From positions 4,323,187-4,387,186 of the forward strand of contig NZ_LN831776.1 in the NCBI RefSeq assembly GCF_000981585.1: a DNA stretch of 64,000 bases, in the 5' to 3' direction. The number at the start of each line of letters is the position of its first letter. Position 1 is the stretch's first letter. Under the pieces are notes generated by a model that worked only from the letters and a program-made list of their open reading frames with translations, was not told where the DNA came from and did not search any database. This document shows, in pieces, positions 17,435-26,591 of this stretch. The DNA is from Paenibacillus riograndensis SBR5. GTDB taxonomy: Bacteria; Bacillota; Bacilli; Paenibacillales; Paenibacillaceae. The position numbers and the translations under genes are program-made.

Positions 17435-17935
17435 TTAACGGTTGTCCACTTTTTCAGGATACAGGTCATGATTGATCAGCCGGTGCTCGGCCATCGCTTC
17501 ATATTTGGTTCCCGGACGCCCCCAGTTGCAGTAAGGATCGATGGAAATGCCGCCGCGCGGGGTGAATTTGCCCCAGACCTCAATATACCGCGGCTCCATC
17601 AAGGAGATGAGATCGTTCATAATAATGTTTACACAGTCTTCGTGAAAATCCCCATGATTGCGGAAGCTGAACAGGTAGAGCTTCAGTGACTTGGACTCGA
17701 CCATCTTGTGATCAGGAATATACGAGATGTACATCGCGCCAAAATCCGGCTGGCCGGTAACGGGACACAGGCTGGTAAACTCCGGACAGTTGAATTTCAC
17801 AAAATAATCACGTCCGGGGTGCTTGTTGTCAAACACCTCCAGAATATCCGGGTCATAACCGAATGTATACGTTGTGCCTTGGTTCCCCAGCAGGGTAACC
17901 TCTTGCATTTCCTCTTTCAATCTGCCTTCTGACAT
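17435..17935 (-). CDS. queF: NADPH-dependent preQ1 synthase (nitrile reductase QueF, short form)
   Basis: The protein is 166 aa, the length of the unimodular Bacillus-type QueF. The catalytic cysteine lies in [16 protein letters not shown], and the QueF motif reads [21 protein letters not shown]. It reduces preQ0 to preQ1, the free base inserted into tRNA. It is the first gene of the operon. A preQ1-I aptamer lies about 170 nt upstream, so the end product probably controls the operon. Confidence 0.97.
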   Translation of the reverse strand: MSEGRLKEEMQEVTLLGNQGTTYTFGYDPDILEVFDNKHPGRDYFVKFNCPEFTSLCPVTGQPDFGAMYISYIPDHKMVESKSLKLYLFSFRNHGDFHEDCVNIIMNDLISLMEPRYIEVWGKFTPRGGISIDPYCNWGRPGTKYEAMAEHRLINHDLYPEKVDNR

Positions 17936-18107
17936 GACAAAAAACCCCTCTCTTTTCCCCCGGCTTGCTGCCGGAAATGGAAAGAAGAACGAGTTCCGAA
18001 AACTTGGCTCTACTAAGAAGAAACAAGCATAACAGGAATAAGCACATGCGCCAGCCTATACTTTCCCGCAATCCCTTAGTCTCCAGGGACGATTATGCCA
18101 GGGCGGT

Positions 18108-18143
18108 CTTAGTTTTTTATAGAGGGAGTTTGCGAACCTCTCC
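18108..18143 (-). ncRNA. PreQ1-I riboswitch aptamer of the que operon
   Basis: On the minus strand the segment begins GAGAGGTTCGCAAACT and continues with CCCTCTATAAAAAACTAAG. The P1 stem (AGAGG/CCTCT) and the A-rich tail ending CTAAG match the type I preQ1 consensus. It lies unusually far (about 170 nt) from the queF start. The region between holds a CCGGC/GCCGG hairpin just before the ribosome site but no clear terminator with a T run. Confidence 0.9.
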
Positions 18144-18322
18144 TGCGGCTTTAGCGCGCAGAATTCTTCTTTATGCCTTTGCGAATTGAACTATACCATG
18201 TCCGGCGGCAGGTTGACAACCCTCGCAGCTGATCCAAAATCAGAGAACACAGCATGGATTCAATTCCGAAGAAAAGGGTAACTTAATGTCTATAATCTCC
18301 TTGATAAGGGTGGGATCATCTA

Positions 18323-18658
18323 ATGGATCAAAACGTATTGAAACTTATGGATTGGCTGACCGCCCAAGCTGGCGAAACGATTATGATTAAGAAACAGGAG
18401 ATGAATGACCTGGACACCGTCCACTTTAATCTGGAAACCGTGGATTACCGTAACACCGAGGATGTGATTGATGAATATTTGGACAGCGCGCTGATCCTCC
18501 GGGGCACGGGCAATACCCTGAACAGGGACGGCGAGCTAGTACCTCTTCCTCAACAGAATTATGAAATTGCTGTCAGCGGGCTTCAACTGGATAATGCGGA
18601 CGACGGGCAAGTGGAACTTCGAACAGAGCGGGCCAAATACTCCATCTCCAAAGCCTGA
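18323..18658 (+). CDS. Conserved-looking small cytoplasmic protein, 111 aa
   Basis: I do not recognise the family. The protein is acidic and soluble, with no membrane segment or cysteine. It reads as a compact alpha/beta protein (DTVHFNLETVDYRNTEDVIDEYLDSALILRGTG). A G-rich ribosome site (AGGGTGGG) precedes the ATG, and a bidirectional terminator follows immediately. Codon use resembles that of the neighbours, so it is very likely real. Confidence 0.7.
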   Translation: MDQNVLKLMDWLTAQAGETIMIKKQEMNDLDTVHFNLETVDYRNTEDVIDEYLDSALILRGTGNTLNRDGELVPLPQQNYEIAVSGLQLDNADDGQVELRTERAKYSISKA

Positions 18659-18677
18659 GTGAACATCTCTCACAAAA

Positions 18678-18713
18678 AAACAGGACGCGGCATATGTGGC
18701 TGCGTCCTATCCT
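18678..18713. terminator. Bidirectional terminator between the 111-aa gene and murB
   Basis: The stem AGGACGC / GCGTCCT with flanking ACAGG/CCTGT pairing lies between convergent genes; an A run precedes it, which serves as the T run for murB. Confidence 0.8.
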
Positions 18714-18719
18714 GTGCTG

Positions 18720-19631
18720 TCATTCTTCGCCTATAATCTCTACTTCCGTCTCCAATTCCACACCGAACTTATTCTTTACCGTAGCCTGAACATGCTGTAT
18801 CAGCCCGATGTAGTCCTTCGCCGTCGCGTGATCTGTGTTCACGATGAAGCCTGCGTGTTTACGGGATACTTCAGCTCCGCCGATCCGGGTTCCCTGCAGC
18901 CCGCTCTCTTGGATCAGCTGCCCGGCGAACCTTCCGGGAGGCCGCTTAAATACACTCCCGCATGAAGGATACTCCAGTGGCTGCTTAGACTCACGCTGAT
19001 GGGTCAAATCATCCATAGCTGCTTTGATTGCCGCCGGATCACCCGGCTGCAAGGCAAATCTGGCCTCCAGAACAATAAATTCACTGCTGGCAAAGACGCT
19101 TTTGCGGTAGCCCCATTCCAGTTCCTCTCCTTGAAGCGTCACTATCCGCCCGGCTTTACTGATCGCAAGCGCACTTTCCAGCACATCCTTGATTTCTCCG
19201 CCGTATGCGCCGGCATTCATGTATAAGGCCCCTCCGACTGTCCCCGGAATTCCACAGGCGAATTCAAGACCCGCAAGCTGCTTCTCCAAGGCAAATCTGG
19301 AGACATCGATAATTTTTGCACCGCACTGGGCATAAAGCACATTGTCCCTGAGTCCCATTTCAGTCAAATCGGAGGTCTGGAGAACAATGCCGCGGATTCC
19401 TCCGTCACGGATAATGACGTTCGAGCCGTTCCCCAGAACGGTCAACGGAATTTCATTTACACGGGCATATGTAACAATAGATTGAAGCTCTTCATATGTC
19501 GCAGGCGCCGCCAGGATGTCGGCCCGGCCGCCGATGCGGGTAAACACATGGCTCTCCAGCACCTCACCACGCTTAACCATTCCAGTGGGAACCAACTGCT
19601 GCAGATCCTCATATATTTTGCTGATATTCAT
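18720..19631 (-). CDS. murB: UDP-N-acetylenolpyruvoylglucosamine reductase (MurB)
   Basis: The protein is 303 aa. FAD-binding motifs are TRIGGRADIL and VLGNGSNVIIRDGG. The AGLEFACGIPGTVGGALYMNAGAYGGE segment and the catalytic-serine region YPSCGSVFKRP are diagnostic of type II MurB. It reduces UDP-GlcNAc-enolpyruvate to UDP-MurNAc with NADPH in peptidoglycan synthesis. AAAGGAG precedes the ATG. It appears monocistronic. Confidence 0.96.
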   Translation of the reverse strand: MNISKIYEDLQQLVPTGMVKRGEVLESHVFTRIGGRADILAAPATYEELQSIVTYARVNEIPLTVLGNGSNVIIRDGGIRGIVLQTSDLTEMGLRDNVLYAQCGAKIIDVSRFALEKQLAGLEFACGIPGTVGGALYMNAGAYGGEIKDVLESALAISKAGRIVTLQGEELEWGYRKSVFASSEFIVLEARFALQPGDPAAIKAAMDDLTHQRESKQPLEYPSCGSVFKRPPGRFAGQLIQESGLQGTRIGGAEVSRKHAGFIVNTDHATAKDYIGLIQHVQATVKNKFGVELETEVEIIGEE

Positions 19632-19755
19632 CTTCTTTGCTCCTTTGATTCTATAAAAATAATTATCCTTGATTTGCCGATTTAATCATGCTCCGTTGTT
19701 TATATGCAATGAAATAAGAAGGAATTTAACCAGGGCAACCACAACTTTAACAACG

Positions 19756-19788
19756 AACAGGCTCCCTTGTCAATGACGGGAGCCTGCA
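19756..19788 (-). terminator. Terminator of the siderophore permease/ATPase genes
   Basis: A perfect 9-bp stem, CAGGCTCCC / GGGAGCCTG (19758-19786), with a moderately T-rich tail on the minus strand. Confidence 0.75.
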
Positions 19789-19849
19789 GCTTGCTGCATA
19801 TATCATCTTTATGAGTCTAATTTCATGATTATAACCTTTCCCAGACTCC

Positions 19850-20656
19850 TTACATTCCGACGGCTGAATAAGCCGCCAATTCATAAGGAAGACAGAGCGG
19901 CACACCCGTACGCGGATCAGGAACAATATCCGCTTCGATTCCGAATACCTCACGCAGTACACCGGATGTCATAACCTCAGAAGGAGCGCCTTCACTGATC
20001 ACGCTTCCGGACTTAATGGCTACCATATGCTGTGCATACCGGGAAGCATGATTCAAATCATGCACAACCATAATGATTGTGCGGCCTTCTTCCTGATTCA
20101 ACTTCTGCAGGAGCTGGAGAACTTCCAGCTGGTGAGCCATATCGAGAAAAGTTGTTGGTTCGTCCAAGAACAGAATATCGGTCTGCTGAGCCAGAGCCAT
20201 AGCGATCCATGCCCGCTGGCGCTGCCCCCCGGACAGGCGGTCAATCGGGCGGTCGTGGAATGCTTCCATCCCCGTTACCGTAATCGCATTGGCAATAATG
20301 CTGCGGTCTTCCGGAGTCAGTGTACCGAAACCCTTCTGATGCGGATAACGTCCGTAGCCGACCAGCTCGGAGACAGTAAGCCCGTCGGGAGCGGTAGGAT
20401 TCTGCGGCAAAATCGCCAGCTGCCGGGCTACCTCCTTGGTCGACAGGTTGTGGATCGACTTTCCGTCGAGCATGACGCTGCCGCTTTTGGGCTTCATGAT
20501 CCGCGCCATAGTCTTGAGAATGGTCGATTTCCCGGAGCCGTTAGCCCCGACCAGCGCAGTGATTTTTCCAGTAGGAAGCGACAGGTTCAGCCCTTTGACT
20601 ATCATCGCCTCAGCATACCCGATACTTAACTGTTCTGTATTCAAACGTTCCGACAT
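19850..20656 (-). CDS. Iron-siderophore ABC transporter ATP-binding protein
   Basis: The protein is 268 aa from ATG 20656, with GAGGAG 8 nt upstream; an in-frame GTG three codons earlier is less well placed. Walker A is GANGSGKST, the signature LSGGQRQRAWIAMALAQ, Walker B ILFLDEPTTFLD, and the switch histidine lies in VHDLNHASRYA, as in FhuC/FecE/YusV proteins. It powers two FecCD-type permeases encoded just upstream. The 115-bp gap before it contains small inverted repeats (GGAGC-TTTT-GCTCC), which may be mRNA-processing or attenuation sites. Confidence 0.93.
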   Translation of the reverse strand: MSERLNTEQLSIGYAEAMIVKGLNLSLPTGKITALVGANGSGKSTILKTMARIMKPKSGSVMLDGKSIHNLSTKEVARQLAILPQNPTAPDGLTVSELVGYGRYPHQKGFGTLTPEDRSIIANAITVTGMEAFHDRPIDRLSGGQRQRAWIAMALAQQTDILFLDEPTTFLDMAHQLEVLQLLQKLNQEEGRTIIMVVHDLNHASRYAQHMVAIKSGSVISEGAPSEVMTSGVLREVFGIEADIVPDPRTGVPLCLPYELAAYSAVGM

Positions 20657-20771
20657 GATCTTCACTCCTCAAAAGTTTTACGGAGCTTTTGCTCCTCTGA
20701 ATTTACTTCGTAATAAAACTTGCTTCGTAAGCATGTCTTGAGTTTCATGGAGCTAATGCTCCAATAGGGAA

Positions 20772-21806
20772 TCAGGCCTTGGATCTGGCCAGCAAATATA
20801 AAAAGTACGGAGCCCCGATGATAGCTACCACAATTCCTGTCGGAATCTCGGAAGGCTGGAGAATCCAGCGGGCCATCGTATCGGCAGTCAACAGCAGCAA
20901 TGCGCCGACCAAGGCGCAGGCAGGCAGCAAAATCTGATGCCTCGGTCCTACAATCCGGCGGGCCAGATGGGGGGCGATCAGTCCCACAAAGCCGATGCCC
21001 CCGCTGACTGCGACACAGGAACCGGCTAGTGCAACTGCAGCGGCCATCAGCAGAACCCGTTCTCTCTCCACAGGCAGCCCCAGTCCCGCAGGGATTTCAT
21101 CGCCCAGGTTAAGGACATTAAGAACCCGTGCCTTGTAGAAGGCAAACGGCACCAGGATCAAGATCCAGGGCAGGAGCGCCATAACAAACCGCCAGTCGCC
21201 GCCCCAGATCTTCCCTGCCAGCCAGGTGGCAACAAATTGATAATTTTCCGGGTCCAGCCTTAAGGATAAAATCAGCTGAAACGCATAGATGCCTGCGCCA
21301 ACGGCAATCCCGATGAGAATCAGTCTTGTCGGTGACAGACCGTCTTCACGGCGGTAGGCCAGAACATAAATCAGCGCTGCGGTAAGACCGGCCCCGGCCA
21401 GCGCCATCAGCGGCAGCATAAAGATTGGAGCTGCAGTTGTTGCCGGGACAAAGGAAATAAAGATAAGTACAGCAAAGCCTGCTCCGGCATTAATGCCAAG
21501 GGTTGAAGGCTCCGCCAGCGCATTGCGCGACAGACTCTGCAGAATACAGCCTGCAACCGCAAATCCGGCTCCAACGAGCAAGGAAATGACGATCCGCGGC
21601 AGACGGAAGTCAAAGAGAATCAGCTTTTGTTGCTGGCTGCCTTCTCCCAGCAGAGTATGTATAACTTCCGTTGGCGACAGCCGGATAAGTCCGGTGTTCA
21701 TACTGATGATGAACATGACAACGATCAGAACTGCCAGGAGAGATAATATGGCGTTTTCACGGGTCCGTCGCTTTTTCGGTGTGGAGGACAGCTGGCTGCG
21801 GCTCAT
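20772..21806 (-). CDS. Iron-siderophore ABC transporter permease (FecCD family), second subunit
   Basis: The protein is 344 aa with about nine or ten membrane helices. The FecCD hallmarks LSRNALAEPSTLGINAGAGFAV, SGGIGFVGLIAPHLARRIVG (ATPase-coupling loop) and the ending PTGIVVAIIGAPYFLYLL are present. It forms a heterodimeric channel with the upstream gene. Start and preceding stop overlap by 4 bp (ATGA). Confidence 0.95.
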   Translation of the reverse strand: MSRSQLSSTPKKRRTRENAILSLLAVLIVVMFIISMNTGLIRLSPTEVIHTLLGEGSQQQKLILFDFRLPRIVISLLVGAGFAVAGCILQSLSRNALAEPSTLGINAGAGFAVLIFISFVPATTAAPIFMLPLMALAGAGLTAALIYVLAYRREDGLSPTRLILIGIAVGAGIYAFQLILSLRLDPENYQFVATWLAGKIWGGDWRFVMALLPWILILVPFAFYKARVLNVLNLGDEIPAGLGLPVERERVLLMAAAVALAGSCVAVSGGIGFVGLIAPHLARRIVGPRHQILLPACALVGALLLLTADTMARWILQPSEIPTGIVVAIIGAPYFLYLLARSKA

Positions 21807-22861
21807 GTCAATCCTCCCTTACGCTTACTGGCCAAATAGATAAAGAACGGCACCCCGATTACAGCAATCAATGCACCCAGCGGCGTCTCATAAGGAGCAT
21901 TGATCATTCTGGCAGCAATGTCCGCAAAGATGATCAGTACGCTTCCAAGCACTGCCGAGCACGGAATAATCCAGCGGTAATCCACCCCGACGAGAAATCG
22001 TGTAACATGCGGGATGATTAATCCGATAAAAGCAATTGGCCCCACCGCGGATACCGCTGCTCCGGCAAGCACGACAACTATAAGGATTCCGGCAGTCTGC
22101 ACTAGACGGGTTCTCTGCCCGAGACCAGCTGCCACATCCCGTCCCAGACTGAGTAGTGTGATGGAACGCGATATCATCAGTGATCCTATAAGAGCTGCAG
22201 CAACCCAAGGAAACATGATCCGCAGCTGTGTCCAGCTTGTACCCCCAATCCCTCCCGCCATCCAAAAAGCGATATCCTGCGAGAGATGGAAGAGAATCGC
22301 AATCCCCTGGCTGATGGCGAGCAGCAGAGCGCTCACTGCAGCTCCGGCGAGTGTCAGCCGCAGTGGAGTCAGTCCGCTATGCGACAGCGAACCAATCCCG
22401 AAGACGAGAAGAGAAGCCGCTGCGGCTCCAATGAAGCAATAGAGCATGATATATATGAATGACATTGAAGGTGCAAAGGCAAAAGCCAATGCCAGTCCAA
22501 CGCTTGCGCCGGCATTCAGGCCAAGCAGTCCCGAATCCGCCAGCGGATTGCGTGTCATGCCCTGCATAATCGCTCCTGCGACTGCAAAGCAAGCACCGAC
22601 CAGCGCTCCGGCCAATGCACGGGGAATTCTCAGTTCCCGGATCACCTGATGCTGCGGCAGTTCGGGATTGAAGCGAAATACCGCTTCCCATACAGATGCC
22701 AGCCGAATATCCGCCGCACCTACCGAAACGGAAAGCGCCAGGCCGAACAGTATAGCCCCAAGCCCTGCAATCAATATAACTACTGCTGCAGCAGGGCGGG
22801 TTTTCAGTTGTTTTTCCCCTTCCGGATGAGTACGGGGTTGTGAGTGTGTGGATGTGACCAT
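21803..22861 (-). CDS. Iron-siderophore ABC transporter permease (FecCD family), first subunit
   Basis: The protein is 352 aa from ATG 22861, which has AAGGGGA upstream; the open frame runs 16 codons further but without a site. Motifs include MTRNPLADSGLLGLNAGASVGLA and AVGPIAFIGLIIPHVTRFLVG. It begins a three-gene unit (two permeases and the ATPase) separated by a terminator from the binding-protein gene. A Fur-like site covers its upstream region (22899-22926). Confidence 0.94.
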   Translation of the reverse strand: MVTSTHSQPRTHPEGEKQLKTRPAAAVVILIAGLGAILFGLALSVSVGAADIRLASVWEAVFRFNPELPQHQVIRELRIPRALAGALVGACFAVAGAIMQGMTRNPLADSGLLGLNAGASVGLALAFAFAPSMSFIYIMLYCFIGAAAASLLVFGIGSLSHSGLTPLRLTLAGAAVSALLLAISQGIAILFHLSQDIAFWMAGGIGGTSWTQLRIMFPWVAAALIGSLMISRSITLLSLGRDVAAGLGQRTRLVQTAGILIVVVLAGAAVSAVGPIAFIGLIIPHVTRFLVGVDYRWIIPCSAVLGSVLIIFADIAARMINAPYETPLGALIAVIGVPFFIYLASKRKGGLT

Positions 22862-22898
22862 AAGCCGTCCCCTTACCAGGATAATTACTGATAATCTA

Positions 22899-22926
22899 AA
22901 TGATAACAACTATCATTCTCATTATC
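22899..22926 (-). promoter_or_regulatory. Fur-like operator upstream of the permease genes
   Basis: On the minus strand GATAATGAGAATGATAG matches about 14 of 19 Fur-box positions. It overlaps the perfect palindrome AATGATA-5-TATCATT (22899-22917). This suggests iron repression. Confidence 0.75.
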
Positions 22927-22962
22927 GCAAATCTGTGAATGATGCACAAGCATTCAATTCTC

Positions 22963-23012
22963 TAAAAAAGGTGCAGGGATCGAGTATCCGGGGATACAAC
23001 GTCCTGCACCTT
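22963..23012 (-). terminator. Terminator of the siderophore-binding protein gene
   Basis: The stem AAGGTGCAGG (22969-22978) / CCTGCACCTT (23003-23012) is followed by TTTTTT on the minus strand. Confidence 0.88.
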
Positions 23013-23051
23013 CCACATGTCCGGGAGTTTCACCCTTTTGATGAGGATTTC

Positions 23052-24089
23052 TTATTTCACAAGACTGTTCAAGACATCGTCAATGGTTTTGGAATTGGCT
23101 ATCGCTCCGCTGTACAGCCAGCTGTGGTTGGAGGCAAATTCATGAACATTACCCGCCTTAACAGCAGGAATGCCCTTCCAAATCGGACTGTTCAAAATTT
23201 CTGAACCTTCAGTCTTGTCGCTGTTAACCAGGAAGATATGGTCTGCAGTGAGCTCGGCCAGCTTCTCAAGAGAAATCGGATTCCAGGTTGCTCTGGAAGC
23301 TGCAGGAATCTCTGTTACAAGATTAGGCAGCTTTAGACCGAGGTCACCGTACACTACCGCCCCGCTGCTGCGTGTTTCGTCTACAATATAGAAGTTCTTT
23401 TTAATAAGCCACAAGATTGCAACAGAATCATCTCCAATTACAGTGGAGATTTTTGCTTTGGCATCGGCAGCTTTTTGATCATAAGCGGCTATCGCCTGCT
23501 CAGCTTCGGCGCTCTTGTTCAGCAGTTCACCGATCTTGAGCAGAGACTTTCGCCAGTCTTTGCTGATCTCATCGCCCAGCACATAGGTAGGTGCGATTTT
23601 GTTCAACTGGTCATAGAGGCCATTTTGCACGCTGGCTTCCGATTGTACAATATGAAAATCCGGCGCAAAGCCCATCACAGCCTCAAGGGGAAGATCAAAG
23701 CTGATCGTTGGAACATCCTTCAATTCATCTGCCAGATAATCCTGAACTCCGTTGGTTACCGACCATTGTGCTACCGGAGTTACCCCAAGCGTTACCAGAT
23801 AGTCCTCCAGGTATGAAGCCAGCACGCGCTGCGGATTAGCCGGAACGGTTACCTTGTGCCCCATGGCATCAGTTACTGTTTTCTCTACCGCAGGAGCAGT
23901 TGTTGCTGCCGGAGCTTCTGATGCAGGTGCTGTTGTAGCGTCTGCTGAAGCTGCGGGTGCATTGGCCGCACTCCCTGTTGAATTTGCGCTGCTGTTATTG
24001 CCGCAGGCGGACAAAATAAGCGTCAGCGTCAAAAGCCCGATTGAGGCCAGCTTCCTGTGGCCTGCTCTCTTTAAGTTAATCGAATACAT
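23052..24089 (-). CDS. Siderophore-binding lipoprotein (FecB/FhuD-like)
   Basis: The protein is 345 aa from ATG 24089 (AGGAGGGG upstream); the frame is open 13 codons further without a site. The signal peptide ends at the lipobox LSAC, cysteine 29, followed by a linker very rich in A, S and T. The periplasmic-binding-protein fold of the class III type begins at VTDAMGHKVTVPANPQRVLAS and ends with an SWLYSGAIANSKTIDDVLNSL helix. It captures an iron-siderophore outside the membrane for the adjacent FecCD/ATPase system. It has its own Fur box and terminator, allowing higher expression than the membrane parts. Confidence 0.94.
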   Translation of the reverse strand: MYSINLKRAGHRKLASIGLLTLTLILSACGNNSSANSTGSAANAPAASADATTAPASEAPAATTAPAVEKTVTDAMGHKVTVPANPQRVLASYLEDYLVTLGVTPVAQWSVTNGVQDYLADELKDVPTISFDLPLEAVMGFAPDFHIVQSEASVQNGLYDQLNKIAPTYVLGDEISKDWRKSLLKIGELLNKSAEAEQAIAAYDQKAADAKAKISTVIGDDSVAILWLIKKNFYIVDETRSSGAVVYGDLGLKLPNLVTEIPAASRATWNPISLEKLAELTADHIFLVNSDKTEGSEILNSPIWKGIPAVKAGNVHEFASNHSWLYSGAIANSKTIDDVLNSLVK

Positions 24090-24161
24090 GAATACCCCTC
24101 CTGTATATGTACAATCTGAAATGGTCAAAGGTCTGGTTACCTTGGCCTCACCTTATTAAAT

Positions 24162-24180
24162 GATATTGATTCTCATTCTC
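24162..24180 (-). promoter_or_regulatory. Fur box upstream of the binding-protein gene
   Basis: On the minus strand GAGAATGAGAATCAATATC matches 16 of the 19 positions of the classical Fur consensus, about 75 bp before the start codon. Confidence 0.85.
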
Positions 24181-24245
24181 TATGTCAATATAAATATTTT
24201 GCTTTTGCAACTTTCACGTTTTGGCTAACGAACCCATTTATATAT

Positions 24246-24280
24246 GTAAAAAGACTGCTCCCGGAATCCGGAAACAGTCT
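24246..24280 (-). terminator. Terminator of the KimA-like gene
   Basis: The nested stem AGACTG..CCGG / CCGG..CAGTCT is followed by TTTTT on the minus strand. Confidence 0.9.
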
Positions 24281-24300
24281 TCATGTTGGCAGCCATCTGT

Positions 24301-26118
24301 CTATTTATGCAAATGATAAGGTACGGTTGCAACGACGATGTCTTTTTGATTCATTAGATAGGAACGGATGAACAAGCTGGTCTGATTGTGCAGGACGGCC
24401 TGCCACCAATGCTTAGTGATAAACTGCGGGATGAGTACAGTAATATGATCGGTTGAAGCAGTCTTCCACTCTACTGTATCTATGAATTTGACCAGCGGAC
24501 GGAGAATGCTGCGGTAACGGGAGCGGAGGACAATCAGGCGCACGCCCGGATTCCATTCCTCCCATTTCTGCTCCATTTTGCTGATCTCTTCTTCATCAAA
24601 ACCTACATACACAGCCACCACATTATCCGTTAAGGACTTGGCATAGCTGATCGAATGCAGCACCGCACGTGTTACACCGGCAACAGGTACGACCACTGTA
24701 CTTCCCTTGATGCAGGGTTTATCCGTTGCCGGACATATCCGCAGCTGATCCGCAGTATTCAGGTAATGGTGGTGAATCCTGTGGAACACGAACATTACTA
24801 CCGGCAGGAAGATAAAGGCCATCCAGACGCTGGAGAATTTGGTGATAATGAAGATTAAGGTTATGGTCAGAGTCGTAAGCATCCCCACCGTGTTCACGGC
24901 AAATTTATTTTGCCACGCTTTAGGTTTGGTCTTGCACCAATGCACCATCATACCTAGCTGGGACAGCGTAAACGGAATGAAAACGCCCACCGCATATAAC
25001 GGAATCAGGCTTTCCGTATTTCCGTGAAAAGCCGTGACCAGCAGAGCGGATAATACACCCAAAAAGATAATGCCGTTCGAGAAGCCCAAGCGGTCCCCAC
25101 GGACCATAAATGCATGGGGCAGATACTTGTCTTTGGCAAACATAAACGCCAGCAGCGGGAATGCCGAGTAGGCTGTATTGGCAGCCAGGAACAAAATGAC
25201 CGCTGTGATACCTTGTATGAAAAAGTACAAACCGCCGCGCCCAAAAGTAGATTCGGCAATTTGTGATACCACTGTAGCTTTTTCATCCGGCGTAATTCCA
25301 TACCAGTAAGCCAGCAGCGTAATACCGGTAAACATAATCCCCAGGATAAGCCCCATCATCATGAGGGTTTTGGCCGCATTTTTTTCCGCAGGCGCCTTGA
25401 AGTTCGGAATGGCATTCGATACAGCCTCTACCCCGGTCAGAGCCGAACAGCCGGAGCTGAAAGCCTTAAGCAGCAGAAACAAGCTGACATTCGACACCGC
25501 AGACCCGATTTCAGGAACATTGGCATGTGCTCCGCCGGTTGCATATTTGAATACCCCCGCAATGATCAATATAAAGATCGATGCTACGAAGAGATACACG
25601 GGAATAGCAATGAATGAAGCAGATTCTGTTACCCCGCGCAGATTGATAATCGTTAAGAGCAAAATCACGGTAACAGCGATAAGTACGCTATGATTATGGA
25701 GACTTGGAAAAGCGGATGTGATCGCATCTGTGCCCGCCGATGCACTAACCGCAACGGTCAAAATATAATCCACCAGCAAAGATCCCCCGGCGAGGAGTCC
25801 GGTTGGAACACCCAGATTGCTTTTGGCTACGATATACGCGCCACCGCCCTGCGGATAAGCAAAGATGGTCTGACGGTAGGATAAAATCAGTATAGCCAGC
25901 AGGCCCAATACGGCTAATGCGATTGGCAATGAGTACCAGATAGCTGTGAAGCCTGCGGCCACCAGCACAATCAGGATTTGTTCCGTTCCGTAGGCTACAG
26001 ACGAGAGCGCATCAGAAGACAGGACAGCCAGTGCTTTCACCTTGGATAACTTTTCATGATCGAGTTCGTTCGACTTCATCGGACGCCCGATCAATAGTCG
26101 TTTTACCTTGCTTACCAT
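24301..26118 (-). CDS. kimA: KimA-like high-affinity potassium importer (APC superfamily)
   Basis: The protein is 605 aa, very close to the Bacillus KimA length. The N-terminal motif (RLLIGRPMKSNELDHEKLSKVKALAVLSSDALSSVAYG) is characteristic, followed by about twelve membrane helices and a C-terminal cytoplasmic domain of about 140 residues (GSTVVVPVAGVTRAVLHSISYAKSL), as in KimA. In Bacillus this protein imports potassium by proton symport and is inhibited by c-di-AMP. Here the 5' leader carries a c-di-AMP riboswitch with a terminator, which strongly supports the assignment. Confidence 0.93.
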   Translation of the reverse strand: MVSKVKRLLIGRPMKSNELDHEKLSKVKALAVLSSDALSSVAYGTEQILIVLVAAGFTAIWYSLPIALAVLGLLAILILSYRQTIFAYPQGGGAYIVAKSNLGVPTGLLAGGSLLVDYILTVAVSASAGTDAITSAFPSLHNHSVLIAVTVILLLTIINLRGVTESASFIAIPVYLFVASIFILIIAGVFKYATGGAHANVPEIGSAVSNVSLFLLLKAFSSGCSALTGVEAVSNAIPNFKAPAEKNAAKTLMMMGLILGIMFTGITLLAYWYGITPDEKATVVSQIAESTFGRGGLYFFIQGITAVILFLAANTAYSAFPLLAFMFAKDKYLPHAFMVRGDRLGFSNGIIFLGVLSALLVTAFHGNTESLIPLYAVGVFIPFTLSQLGMMVHWCKTKPKAWQNKFAVNTVGMLTTLTITLIFIITKFSSVWMAFIFLPVVMFVFHRIHHHYLNTADQLRICPATDKPCIKGSTVVVPVAGVTRAVLHSISYAKSLTDNVVAVYVGFDEEEISKMEQKWEEWNPGVRLIVLRSRYRSILRPLVKFIDTVEWKTASTDHITVLIPQFITKHWWQAVLHNQTSLFIRSYLMNQKDIVVATVPYHLHK

Positions 26119-26202
26119 TGTAGTAACAGTTCCTCTCTTGTTTAGGTTGAAACGGTAATACCGTGCGCTGTTTTCATAGGTGGATTTTCATAAATGCAGG
26201 CA

Positions 26203-26380
26203 CAAAAATAAGCATACGGAAATGATCCGCATGCTTACGCATCGTCATTATCCCACCATTGCTTACGAGGTTAGCTGGCGGATTCGGGCTGTGGTAGCCC
26301 TACGGTTGCAGCCCTTGCGGACCGTCCCGATTCACCCCGTTGGCACTTAGGCCAATGTTGGTTCCCCCGTTTTTCCATAC
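26203..26380 (-). ncRNA. c-di-AMP (ydaO-yuaA) riboswitch with terminator
   Basis: On the minus strand the conserved ydaO blocks appear in order: GGGGGAACC, GGGGTGAATCGG, GTAGGGCTACC and CCCGAATCCGCCAGCTAACC followed by TCGTAAGC. The aptamer spans about 26252-26380. It is followed by a stem TAAGCATGCGGA / TTCCGTATGCTTA and TTTTT (26203-26237), a ligand-controlled terminator before kimA. Confidence 0.95.
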
Positions 26381-26591
26381 GGAAAATTCAGCGCATATTC
26401 AACTTCTCACAAGGTCTAATGATAGTCTACAATGGCCCTTCCGTAAAGCGGTGAAAAAAATGAAAAAAGATTGAAAAATGATCCATTTTACGCAAAACCA
26501 CGATGAGGGATATATGGATCTTTCATTCTCTGCGATTATCCTCTTAACGCTTGTTTTTTCAAGGTTTTGAACCCTAATTGTGTCAGAAATT

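Noticed and set aside
17853..18071. Open frame of 72 codons overlapping the start of queF.
   Set aside because: It lies in the riboswitch leader, has no suitable ribosome site and overlaps a well-supported gene.
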